From Leptothrix cholodnii SP-6 (GTDB taxonomy: Bacteria > Pseudomonadota > Gammaproteobacteria > Burkholderiales > Burkholderiaceae_C), in NCBI RefSeq assembly GCF_000019785.1, contig NC_010524.1:4700001-4764000 (forward strand): a stretch of DNA of 64,000 nucleotides, in the 5' to 3' direction. A model generated the notes under the pieces. It worked only from the letters and a program-made list of their open reading frames with translations, had not been told where the DNA came from and did not search any database. Made by a program: the position numbers and the translations under genes. Below, one piece after another: positions 1 to 11,395 of this stretch. Position 1 is the first letter of the stretch. Every line of letters starts with the position of its first letter.

Positions 1-2065
<2,065 letters not shown>

Positions 2066-2368
2066 GGTGGCGTGTTTTTCGAGGGGGAACCGGCCATTCT
2101 AGGAAGCTGTCGCCGGCTGACGCGCTGCCAGGGATTGAATCTCGAGACCCGGTCGAACACCGGCTCGAGGCCTGTGGATAACGCTGTGGATGGGCTGGGC
2201 ATGAGCCGGTACAACCCCGCCATTCACCGCGCACAAGTTGTGCACAAGCCTGTGGATGAACTGTGCGATCTGGCGCTGCACCGGCTCGGTCCCGCCTTCG
2301 GCGTGAGTTACGGCCTGACCGGCAGCGGGCAGATGGCCGGCGCGATGCGGCGGCAGGCGCCGCAGGCA
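2066..2368. other. Gene-less 303 bp with DnaA-box-like sites between uvrA and ykgJ-like gene
   Basis: No convincing gene on either strand. It holds one exact DnaA box (TGTGGATAA, 2173-2181, i.e. TTATCCACA on the minus strand) and two near copies in the same orientation, TGTGGATGG at 2185-2193 and TGTGGATGA at 2251-2259. A GCACAAGTTGTGC inverted repeat lies at 2231-2243. It presumably also holds the uvrA promoter. The short open frames here translate to low-complexity products and are not supported. Confidence 0.55.
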
Positions 2369-2632
2369 TCAAGGCCGGGTGCGCTCTTCCAGCCAGCCGA
2401 GCCAGTGCATCGCCTGCTCGCGGCTGTCGCCGCACATCTCGGCGCTCGGCGTCAGGCCGCCGCACACCGCCGGGCGCTCTGGCTGGCCGAAGAGGCGGCA
2501 GCGATCCTGCTCGTCGAGCTGGATGCAGCGCACGCCCGCGGGCTTGCCGTCGGGCATGCCGGGGATGGGACTCGAGATCGACGGCGCGATGCAGCAGGCG
2601 GCGCAGCGGGGACGGCATTGCATGCGCCGCAT
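2369..2632 (-). CDS. YkgJ-family cysteine-cluster protein
   Basis: Small protein (87 aa) of the CxxCxxCC / YkgJ (UPF0153) family, probably binding zinc or an Fe-S cluster; the biochemical role is unknown. Visible cysteines: the N-terminal cluster CRPRCAACC, then C in GVRCIQ, DRCRLF, AVCGG and EMCGD, the usual family spacing. The start was taken at MRRMQC (2632); a second ATG three codons in (2623) is equally possible. It is divergent from the UPF0149 gene with 71 bp between starts. Confidence 0.8.
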   Translation of the reverse strand: MRRMQCRPRCAACCIAPSISSPIPGMPDGKPAGVRCIQLDEQDRCRLFGQPERPAVCGGLTPSAEMCGDSREQAMHWLGWLEERTRP

Positions 2633-2703
2633 GATAGGCAGCCGGATCGACGGCCCGCCGTGCCAAACTGTCCGACCCCCGAAACCCGCCCGGACACCGA
2701 CCC

Positions 2704-3369
2704 GTGAAGCACCCGCAATACAACCCGCAACTGGCGACCGCACCCTTGTCCGACGCCGAGATCGACCAGCTCGACGAGCTGCTCGCCGCGCTGCCGGGCG
2801 ACGACGTGATGGACGTCGAGATGCTCGACGGCTACCTGACCGCCCTGCTCGTCAGCCCCACCCTGCCGCCGGCCGACGCCTGGATCCCGCGCGTCTGGGG
2901 CGGCGCCGAGGACAGCCCGGCGCCGTTTGCCAGCGGCAAGCAGACCAAGCGTTTCGTGCAGCTGGTGCTGCGCCAGATCGCCGCCATCGACCGCCAGCTG
3001 CAGGGCGACTTCGACCGCTTCGAGCCCTGGTTCGACATGGCCGTGATCGAGGACGTCGAGGTGGTCGACGCGCAGGCCTGGTGCGCCGGTTTCCTGCACG
3101 CGCTCGACCTGACGCAGGACCAGTGGCAGGACCACTGGGACCAGCCCGACGTGGCACTGGCGCTGCGCCCGATCAGCCTGCTGGGCGGTGACGGCCTGGA
3201 GCCCGCCGACGCCGAGGAGGTCGACACCACCATGAAGCGCGACCGCATGAGCCGCCTGGTGCCCGATGCGGTCGAGGCGCTGTATCGCCACTGGCGTCCG
3301 CTGGCCGATGACGAAGACGAGGACGACCTCGGCGACGACGCCGGCAGCGACACCCCCCCGGCCGCGTGA
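2704..3369 (+). CDS. UPF0149 (YecA-like) family protein
   Basis: Acidic 221-aa protein of the UPF0149/YecA family, function unknown. The N-terminal helical part ([16 protein letters not shown], then [11 protein letters not shown]) is diagnostic, as is the central WCAGFLHAL. The C-terminus is a Glu/Asp-rich tail ([15 protein letters not shown]); there is no SEC-C zinc motif, unlike E. coli YecA. GTG start at 2704. Its stop overlaps the next gene's GTG start in GTGA (3366-3369), so translation of the pair is probably coupled. Confidence 0.85.
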   Translation: MKHPQYNPQLATAPLSDAEIDQLDELLAALPGDDVMDVEMLDGYLTALLVSPTLPPADAWIPRVWGGAEDSPAPFASGKQTKRFVQLVLRQIAAIDRQLQGDFDRFEPWFDMAVIEDVEVVDAQAWCAGFLHALDLTQDQWQDHWDQPDVALALRPISLLGGDGLEPADAEEVDTTMKRDRMSRLVPDAVEALYRHWRPLADDEDEDDLGDDAGSDTPPAA

Positions 3370-3893
3370 ACCCGGCGGCCCGCCCCGCCCTGCCTTATCT
3401 GGCCGGCTACCCCGAGGCGCTGCGCCAGCAGGTGCAGGGCCTGATCGACCGCAACGAGCTGGCCGCGCACCTGCACAAGCGTTACCCGCAGCGCCACCAG
3501 GTGCGCACCGACGCCGCGCTGTACGACTACACGCAGGCGCTCAAGAGCGAGTTCCTGCGCCAGTCGCCGCCGCTGGCCAAGGTGATCTATGCGGCGCGCC
3601 TGCACGTCATCCACAACGCGCTCGGCACGCACACCACGGTGGCGCGGGTGCAGGGCGGGCAGTTGAAGGCCAAGCGCGAGATCCGCATCTCGGCGATGTT
3701 CCGCGACACGCCACCCGAGTTCCTGAAGATGATCGTCGTGCACGAGCTGGCGCACATCAAGGAGCGCGAGCACAACAAGGCGTTCTACGCGCTGTGCCAG
3801 CACATGGAGCCGGACTATCACCAGTTCGAGTTCGACCTGCGGCTGCACCTGACGCTGCAGGAACTGAAGTCGACGGAACCCGCCGCGGACTGA
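3366..3893 (+). CDS. YgjP-like zinc metallopeptidase-domain protein
   Basis: Predicted metalloprotease of the YgjP-like/WLM clan (175 aa). The zinc motif HELAHIKEREH near residue 122 gives HExxH plus a third ligand, and the family block IRISAMFRDTPPEFLKMIVV precedes it. Cytosolic; no signal peptide. GTG start overlapping the UPF0149 stop by 4 bp. Substrate unknown; assignment to the family is solid, proteolysis is inference. A parS site follows 40 bp after the stop. Confidence 0.85.
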   Translation: MNPAARPALPYLAGYPEALRQQVQGLIDRNELAAHLHKRYPQRHQVRTDAALYDYTQALKSEFLRQSPPLAKVIYAARLHVIHNALGTHTTVARVQGGQLKAKREIRISAMFRDTPPEFLKMIVVHELAHIKEREHNKAFYALCQHMEPDYHQFEFDLRLHLTLQELKSTEPAAD

Positions 3894-3933
3894 CGCCCGG
3901 CGAGCCGCCCCACGGCGCGGGCAACAGCGTCGC

Positions 3934-3949
3934 TGTTTCACGTGGAACA
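3934..3949. promoter_or_regulatory. parS site 1 (ParB-binding centromere)
   Basis: TGTTTCACGTGGAACA is the exact reverse complement of TGTTCCACGTGAAACA, the canonical chromosomal parS 16-mer bound by ParB/Spo0J. It lies between the YgjP-like gene and mnmG, in non-coding DNA. Confidence 0.93.
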
Positions 3950-4010
3950 GCCGCGGCGAATGGCGAGCGACCACCCGATCGCACGCAATCGAGTTGGCCC
4001 CGCCAGCGAC

Positions 4011-4034
4011 TTATCCACAGCCCCGACCTAAAAT
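4011..4034 (+). promoter_or_regulatory. Exact DnaA box and -10-like element upstream of mnmG
   Basis: TTATCCACA (4011-4019) is an exact consensus DnaA box. TAAAAT at 4029-4034 resembles a sigma-70 -10 element about 105 bp before the mnmG ATG, but no good -35 is seen at 16-18 bp. DnaA control of mnmG is possible but not shown by sequence alone. Confidence 0.5.
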
Positions 4035-4138
4035 CGCGGGCTCCCCAGAGACAGCTTCCTGCCAGCGCCGCCGCACCCCATCCGGCCGCGCGCGCAGGTT
4101 TCGTGCTGCCGGGGCTTTGACAAGTCGCAGGTGCCTTG

Positions 4139-6185
<2,047 letters not shown>

Positions 6186-6196
<11 letters not shown>

Positions 6197-6842
6197 CCGC
6201 GACACCCTGCTGGCCGGCGCGCAAGCGCTCGGCTGCCCGCTCAGCGACACGCAGGCCGACGCCCTGCTCGCCTACCTCGGCCTGCTGCAGCGCTGGAACC
6301 AGGTCTACAACCTGACCGCCATCCGCGACCCCAAGCAGATGCTGGTGCAGCACCTGCTCGACAGCTTGGCCGTCATCGCGCCGCTGAACCGGGTCGCTGG
6401 CAGCGCGCCGCTGCGGCTGCTCGACGTCGGCAGCGGTGGCGGCTTGCCGGGCGTGGTGATCGCGGTGCTGCGGCCCGATTGCCAGATCACCTGCGTCGAC
6501 ACCGTCGCCAAGAAGGCCACGTTCATCCGCCAGGTCACCGCCGAGCTGCGGCTGCCGCAGCTGGTGGCGCGCCATGCCCGCGTCGAGCAGCTGACCGACG
6601 GGCCGTACAGCGTGATCACCGCGCGTGCCTTCGCGTCACTGGCCGATCTGGTCAAGCTGACCCGGCCGCTGCTTGCGCCGGGCGGCTGCTGGATGGCAAT
6701 GAAGGGTCAGCATCCGCAGGCCGAGATCGACGCGCTGGACGCAGACATCAACGTGTTTCACGTGGAACAGTTGAGCGTGCCCGGCCTCGACGCCGAGCGC
6801 CGGCTGGTCTGGATGCGTCCGCGCAGCGTCGCTTCAAGCTGA
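6186..6842 (+). CDS. rsmG: 16S rRNA (guanine-N7)-methyltransferase RsmG (GidB)
   Basis: SAM-dependent methyltransferase making m7G527 in 16S rRNA (218 aa). The family start of domain is seen in [15 protein letters not shown], the SAM-binding loop in [14 protein letters not shown] near residue 78-90, and [10 protein letters not shown] later. The ATG at 6186 lies before the mnmG stop, an 11-bp overlap, so the two are co-transcribed. Codons for NVFHVEQ contain parS site 4. The C-terminus is standard length. Confidence 0.96.
6754..6769. promoter_or_regulatory. parS site 4, inside rsmG
   Basis: TGTTTCACGTGGAACA, identical to parS site 1 and the exact reverse complement of canonical TGTTCCACGTGAAACA. 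It is read in rsmG as VFHVEQ. It lies about 0.9 kb before parA. Confidence 0.93.
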
Positions 6843-6950
6843 CATTTCGCTCGCTTGCCACAGGGCGGGCGGGTGGCCTCGGTTACGCTTGAACGCTGAC
6901 CCGACCGTTTTCGGACGAGCAATCCGCACCGAACATCCAGGAGCCTCACC

Positions 6951-7562
6951 GTGTTTGGCATCGCAGACTTCGGCGCCTTCTGCGCCGCCATCGTCGTCTT
7001 CCTCGCCCTGCCCGGGCCTGGCACCTTTGCGCTGCTGGGCGCCACCGGCCAGGGTGGCTTTCGCGGCGGCGCGGCCGCCACCGCCGGGCTGATCGTCGGC
7101 GACCAGATCCTGCTGTGGCTGGCCGTGGCCGGTGTCGCGGCGCTGATGGCGGCCACGCCGTGGCTGTTCGATCTGGTGCGCTGGGCCGGCGCCGCCTACC
7201 TGGCGTGGATCGGCTTCAAGCTGCTGCTGGCGCGCCCGGGTGAGGACGCCAGCCCGGTGCGCATCACGCCCAGCCACTTCGCCCGCCAGGCGCTGCTGAT
7301 CACGCTGCTCAATCCGAAGGCGATCATCTTCTACATGGCGTTCTTCCCGCTGTTCATCGACCCGGCCACGCACCGCGGCCTGCCGACGTTCGCCGCGATG
7401 GCGATCACGATCGCGCTGATCACCGCCGTCTGGTGCCTGACGCTGTGCGCCTTTGCCGAGCGCATCGCCAGCCGCGTGCGCGCCCATCGGCGCCTCGGGC
7501 TGGCGCTGCAACGCGCCGCCGGGCTGTGCCTGATCGGCTTCGGCCTGCGCATGGTGCGCTGA
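6951..7562 (+). CDS. LysE/RhtB-family amino-acid exporter
   Basis: Inner-membrane exporter of the LysE/RhtB superfamily, 203 aa, about six hydrophobic segments. Family marks: the N-terminal ALPGPGTFALLGATGQGG and LLNPKAIIFYMAFFPLFI in the middle. GTG start with AGGAG (6939-6943) seven bases upstream. It sits between rsmG and parA and its TGA overlaps an ATG that opens the parA reading frame, so it is probably in the same transcript. The transported amino acid cannot be inferred. Confidence 0.88.
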   Translation: MFGIADFGAFCAAIVVFLALPGPGTFALLGATGQGGFRGGAAATAGLIVGDQILLWLAVAGVAALMAATPWLFDLVRWAGAAYLAWIGFKLLLARPGEDASPVRITPSHFARQALLITLLNPKAIIFYMAFFPLFIDPATHRGLPTFAAMAITIALITAVWCLTLCAFAERIASRVRAHRRLGLALQRAAGLCLIGFGLRMVR

Positions 7563-7660
7563 TGAAACCCATGCCGGACCCGATGCCCGAACCCATCCCC
7601 GACCTGTCGCTGCCTTCCCACCCTCCTCTACCCGCCGGCTCACCCGCTGCGCGCGCATCC

Positions 7661-8431
7661 ATGGCCCGTATCTTCTGCATCGCCAACCAGAAAGGTGGCG
7701 TCGGCAAGACGACCACCACCGTCAACCTGGCCGCCGGCCTGGCCGCCATCGGCCAGCGTGTGCTGGTGGTCGACCTCGACCCGCAAGGCAACGCCACGAT
7801 GGGCTCGGGCGTCGACAAACGTGCGCTCAAGCTGTCGGTTTATGACGTGCTGCTCGGCAACAGCACGGTGCGCGAGGCCCGCCAGACCAGCGAGAAGGTC
7901 GGCTACGACGTGCTGGGCGCCAACCGCGAACTGGCCGGCGCCGAGATCGAACTGGTGACGATGGAGCACCGCGACCGCCGTCTCAAGCACGCGCTGGCCG
8001 AGGTGGCCGGCGACCACGACTTCATCCTGATCGACTGCCCGCCGTCGCTGAGCCTGCTCACGCTCAACGGCCTGAACTGCGCCAACGGCGTGATCGTGCC
8101 GATGCAGTGCGAGTACTTCGCGCTCGAAGGGTTGTCGGACCTGGTCAACACCGTCAAGCAGGTGCACGCCAACCTCAATCGCGACCTGCAGCTGATCGGC
8201 CTGCTGCGGGTGATGTTCGACCCGCGCATCACGCTGCAGCAGCAGGTCAGCGAGCAGCTCAAGTCGCACTTCGGCGACAAGGTGTTCAACAGCGCGATCC
8301 CGCGCAACGTGCGGCTCGCCGAGGCGCCGAGCTACGGCCTGCCCGGCGTGGTGTTCGACCCCAGCTCGAAGGGCGCGATCGCGTTTGTCGAGTTCGCGCG
8401 CGAGTTGGTGGCGCGCATCGATCCGCTCTGA
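7661..8431 (+). CDS. parA: Chromosome-partitioning ATPase ParA (Soj)
   Basis: Walker-type ATPase that works with ParB bound at parS to segregate newly replicated origins. The deviant Walker A KGGVGKTTTT is at residues 11-20, with DLDPQGNATMGSG and LIDCPPSLSLLTLNGL (Walker B) following; 256 aa is the normal length for a chromosomal Soj/ParA without an N-terminal HTH. The frame is open back to an ATG at 7562 that overlaps the lysE stop; those 33 extra codons are Pro/Met-rich (MPDPMPEPIPD) and unlike the family, so the ATG at 7661 was chosen. No parB follows: the next gene is convergent and the two stops abut. Confidence 0.95.
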   Translation: MARIFCIANQKGGVGKTTTTVNLAAGLAAIGQRVLVVDLDPQGNATMGSGVDKRALKLSVYDVLLGNSTVREARQTSEKVGYDVLGANRELAGAEIELVTMEHRDRRLKHALAEVAGDHDFILIDCPPSLSLLTLNGLNCANGVIVPMQCEYFALEGLSDLVNTVKQVHANLNRDLQLIGLLRVMFDPRITLQQQVSEQLKSHFGDKVFNSAIPRNVRLAEAPSYGLPGVVFDPSSKGAIAFVEFARELVARIDPL

Positions 8432-9523
8432 TCAGGCGGCCGGCGCGAAGCGCCACACGCCGTCGGCACCGCGGCTGCGTCCGAGCCGCCCGGCCAGCCA
8501 CAGCGCATGCAGGTGCGCCACCGCCTCGCCCATCGCGAAGGTCATCTGGTGCAGGTCGAGCGGGCGCTTGAACATCACCGGCAGGATGTCGGCCGCGCTC
8601 GACGGCCGCGCCACGCAGGCGGCCATCACCTCGGCCAGACGTTCGTCGTGGTGCGCGTGCAATTGCGCGACGCGCTCGTGCAGGCCGCGGAACGGCTTGC
8701 CGTGCGACGGCAGCACCAGCGTGTGTGCCGGCAGCGCGCGCATGCGGTCGAGCGAGGCCAGGTAGAGCGGCAGCGGGTCGGCCTCGGGCTCGATGTCGAT
8801 CACGCTGATGTTGGTGGAGATGCGCGGCAGCACCATGTCGCCCGAGATCAGCACGCCCAGCGACGGCGCATGCAGGCTGATGTGCTCGGGCGCGTGGCCG
8901 TAGCCGGCGTGGCAGAACCAGTCGTGGACAGCACCCCCCTCGTCCACCGTCTGCAGCTTCATGCCGTCGAGCAGGCGGCGGAACTGCTGCGGCACCGCCG
9001 GCACCATGCTGCCGTAGTAGTTGCCACGCGCGCGCACCTTGGCCTGGGCCTCGGGATCGACCAGGCCGTGGCTGGCAAAAAACGCCGCCGCCGCCTCGCC
9101 GCCGAAGCCGGTGGTGCGGGTGCTGGCGATGCGCGCGGCGTTCCAGTCGGTGGCGCTGATCCAGAGGCGGCATTCATGCTCGGGTGTCGTCCAGCGCTCG
9201 CACAGCCAGTTCGACAGCCCGATGTGGTCGGGATGCATGTGCGTGACGATCACCCGCAGCACCGGCAGGCCGCCGAGTTCGTCGGCGAAGACCTGCTCCC
9301 AGGCGTCGCGGGTGGCGTCGTTGGTGATGCCGCAGTCGACCACGGTCCAGCCCTCGCGGCCGTCGATGCGGTCACGCAGCAGCCAGAGGTTGATGTGGTC
9401 GAGCGCAAACGGCAGCCCCATCCGCACCCAGCGCACGCCGGGCGCCACCTCGAGCGTGCGGCCGGGTTCGGGCAGCTGATCGGCGAGCGGATAAACCAGT
9501 TGGTGTTCGAGCAGGTTGGCCAT
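8432..9523 (-). CDS. Metallo-beta-lactamase-fold hydrolase
   Basis: Cytosolic metallohydrolase, 363 aa, with the zinc signature THMHPDHIG near residue 95-103 and later ISGDMVLPRIS and LPSHGKPF, the usual further ligands. Substrate unknown; thioester or lactone hydrolysis would suit its position next to acyl-CoA genes, but that is inference. It ends back to back with parA (shared TGATCA at 8429-8434). A palindromic operator (9534-9552) matching the one before the thioesterase gene lies 11 bp upstream of the ATG, so it is probably a target of the adjacent MerR-type regulator. Confidence 0.85.
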   Translation of the reverse strand: MANLLEHQLVYPLADQLPEPGRTLEVAPGVRWVRMGLPFALDHINLWLLRDRIDGREGWTVVDCGITNDATRDAWEQVFADELGGLPVLRVIVTHMHPDHIGLSNWLCERWTTPEHECRLWISATDWNAARIASTRTTGFGGEAAAAFFASHGLVDPEAQAKVRARGNYYGSMVPAVPQQFRRLLDGMKLQTVDEGGAVHDWFCHAGYGHAPEHISLHAPSLGVLISGDMVLPRISTNISVIDIEPEADPLPLYLASLDRMRALPAHTLVLPSHGKPFRGLHERVAQLHAHHDERLAEVMAACVARPSSAADILPVMFKRPLDLHQMTFAMGEAVAHLHALWLAGRLGRSRGADGVWRFAPAA

Positions 9524-9533
9524 GGTGGTGGTT

Positions 9534-9552
9534 AGACTTACGTTTACGTCAA
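9534..9552. promoter_or_regulatory. LiuR-like MerR operator 1
   Basis: GACTTACGTTTACGTCAA-type inverted repeat immediately upstream of the metallo-hydrolase ATG and 57 bp before the merR start. It shares the TTGACGT half-site and ACGTAAACGT spacing with operator 2 at 10128-10151. Confidence 0.7.
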
Positions 9553-9608
9553 CGGCAGTTTAACCAGCCGCCTCCCAAGCCGAAGTCGATCGACCGGAAG
9601 CCCTCGCC

Positions 9609-10058
9609 ATGTCCCAGACTGCGCCCCAGACCGCGCCCGAGGCCGCCGCTGCCCGCGAAGCCCGCCTCTTCACGATCACCGAACTGGCCGCCGAGTTCGA
9701 CCTCACGCCGCGCGCGATCCGCTTCTATGAAGACGTCGGCCTGCTCACCCCCGCACGCGACGGCCGCAACCGCGTCTACACGCAGCGCGATCGCACCCGC
9801 ATCAAGCTGACGCTGCGCGGCAAGCGGCTCGGCCTGAGCCTGCAGGAGATCAAGCAGCTGGTCGACATGTACGAGTCGCCCGACGACACGAAACAGCAGC
9901 TCGAGGCCTTCCTGGTCGTGCTGCGCCAGCACCGCCAGCAGATGCAGCAGCAGCTCGAAGACCTGCAGGTGACGCTGGCCGAGATCGCCCAGCACGAGGA
10001 ACGCTGCCTGCGCACGCTGGCCGGCTGCGCCCCCGAGCCGGACGCCGACACCGACTGA
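9609..10058 (+). CDS. MerR-family regulator, LiuR-like
   Basis: DNA-binding regulator, 149 aa. The winged-helix begins at FTITELAAEFDLTPRAIRFY (residues about 21-40), followed by YEDVGLLTPARDGRNRVYTQ and a dimerisation coiled coil (QQMQQQLEDLQVTLAEIAQHEERC). The sequence resembles LiuR, the MerR-type regulator of branched-chain amino acid and acyl-CoA catabolism in proteobacteria. It lacks the metal-binding Cys pair of true MerR. Paired operators lie on both sides (9534-9552 and 10128-10151), which suggests control of the divergent metallo-hydrolase, itself, and the thioesterase-led operon. The effector is probably an acyl-CoA (inference). Confidence 0.85.
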   Translation: MSQTAPQTAPEAAAAREARLFTITELAAEFDLTPRAIRFYEDVGLLTPARDGRNRVYTQRDRTRIKLTLRGKRLGLSLQEIKQLVDMYESPDDTKQQLEAFLVVLRQHRQQMQQQLEDLQVTLAEIAQHEERCLRTLAGCAPEPDADTD

Positions 10059-10127
10059 ATCCCGGCGGCCCGCACAGCGGCCGATGCGGGCAAGCCCTGC
10101 CCTCGCCGGCTCGATCACTGCGCTACG

Positions 10128-10151
10128 ATTGACGTTAACGTAAACGTCAAT
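10128..10151. promoter_or_regulatory. LiuR-like MerR operator 2
   Basis: A 24-bp inverted repeat, 22 of 24 positions symmetric: ATTGACGTTAACG on the left, ACGTCAAT closing on the right. It lies 12 bp before the thioesterase ATG. The position downstream of a TACGAT -10-like hexamer (10124-10129) suggests repression. Confidence 0.75.
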
Positions 10152-10163
10152 CAGATCCACGCC

Positions 10164-10628
10164 ATGTCGACCCACACGCCCGCCGATCCCGATTACGCGC
10201 AACGGGTGCGCGAATCCTTCGCCCGCCAGGCCGCGATGCAGCTGATCGGCGCCGAGCTGATCTCGGTGGCGCCGGGCGAGGTGGTGATCGATCTGCCGCA
10301 CGGGCCGACAGTGACGCAGCAGCACGGCTTCGTGCACGCCGGCATCGTCACGACCGCGCTCGATTCGGCCTGCGGTTATGCCGCATCGAGCCTGATGCCG
10401 GCCGACGCCGGCGTGCTGTCGATCGAGTTCAAGGTCAACATGCTGGCCCCCGCGCGCGGGCCGGTGCTGCGCATGACGGGCCACGTGGTCAAGGCCGGCC
10501 GCACGATCAGCGTGGTCGAGGGGCGGGCCGTGCAGCCGCATCCGGGCAAGCCCGGCGAGGAACAACTCGTGGCGACCATGAGCGCCACGATGATGACCAT
10601 CACCGGCCGCGCCGACGTGCGCGGCTGA
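10164..10628 (+). CDS. PaaI-family hotdog thioesterase
   Basis: Acyl-CoA thioesterase of the hotdog fold, 154 aa. The family core is HGFVHAGIVTTALDSACGYAA near residues 53-73, followed by the beta strands EFKVNMLAPARG and ISVVEGRA. It likely hydrolyses an aryl- or medium acyl-CoA; the exact substrate is unknown. It starts right after the LiuR-like operator and heads a rightward run of acyl-CoA genes, although 95 bp separate it from can. Confidence 0.85.
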   Translation: MSTHTPADPDYAQRVRESFARQAAMQLIGAELISVAPGEVVIDLPHGPTVTQQHGFVHAGIVTTALDSACGYAASSLMPADAGVLSIEFKVNMLAPARGPVLRMTGHVVKAGRTISVVEGRAVQPHPGKPGEEQLVATMSATMMTITGRADVRG

Positions 10629-10723
10629 GCACGCCGGCGGCGTGGCGGGGTCGCATCAGCGCGGCACTGTTGTCGACCCGGCTGTCAGTCGCCAACCGCC
10701 CCGCGTGCGCAACAATCATCGGC

Positions 10724-11386
10724 ATGAGCACCGAACTGCAAGAACTCTTTCAGAAGAACCGCGACTGGGCTGCCGACGTCGAGCAGAACGAGCCCGGTTT
10801 CTTCTCGCGCCTGCTCGTGCAGCAGACCCCGCAATACCTCTGGATCGGCTGTGCCGACAGCCGCGTGCCGGCCAACGAGCTGGTCGGGCTGCTGCCCGGC
10901 GAGCTGTTCGTGCACCGCAACGTCGCCAACGTGGTGGCGCACTCGGACCTGAACGCGCTGTCGGTGATCCAGTTCGCGGTCGACGGGCTGAAGGTGCAGC
11001 ACATCATCGTGGTCGGCCATTCCAACTGCGGCGGCGTGCGCGCGGCGCTGCAGGACCTGCGGCTGGGCCTGGTCGACAACTGGATCCGCCACGTCAAGGA
11101 CGTGCGCAACCTGCACGCCGCGCTGCTTGAAGAAGTGCCGCCGGAGCGCCGCATCGACGCACTGGTCGAGCTCAACGTGCTGGAGCAGGCGCACAACGTC
11201 TGCGACACCACCGTCGTGCAGGACGCCTGGAGCCGCGGCCAGGACGTGGTCGTGCACGGCTGGGTCTACGGCCTGCACAACGGCCTGCTGGAAGACCTCA
11301 ACATCACCGCCCGCACCCCGGCCGACGTGCCCGCCGCCTACCAGCGCGCGCTGGCCGGCATCCGCGCGCGCTACGTGGCGGCCTGA
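10724..11386 (+). CDS. can: Beta-class carbonic anhydrase
   Basis: Zinc enzyme interconverting CO2 and bicarbonate; 220 aa. Zinc ligands and catalytic dyad are visible in IGCADSRVPANELVG (Cys and Asp/Arg near residues 42-46) and VVGHSNCGGVRAA (His, Cys near 98-104). The start at 10724 (MSTELQELFQKNRDWA) matches the family; an upstream in-frame ATG at 10670 adds unconserved residues. Only 9 bp separate its stop from aceK, so they are likely one transcript; bicarbonate supply for acyl-CoA carboxylases is a plausible link (inference). Confidence 0.94.
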   Translation: MSTELQELFQKNRDWAADVEQNEPGFFSRLLVQQTPQYLWIGCADSRVPANELVGLLPGELFVHRNVANVVAHSDLNALSVIQFAVDGLKVQHIIVVGHSNCGGVRAALQDLRLGLVDNWIRHVKDVRNLHAALLEEVPPERRIDALVELNVLEQAHNVCDTTVVQDAWSRGQDVVVHGWVYGLHNGLLEDLNITARTPADVPAAYQRALAGIRARYVAA

Positions 11387-11395
11387 CCGACGGCG

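Noticed and set aside
10480..10490. CACGTG in the thioesterase gene as a fifth parS
   Set aside because: Only the central hexamer matches; flanks GGC and GTC do not fit GTTT/AAAC.
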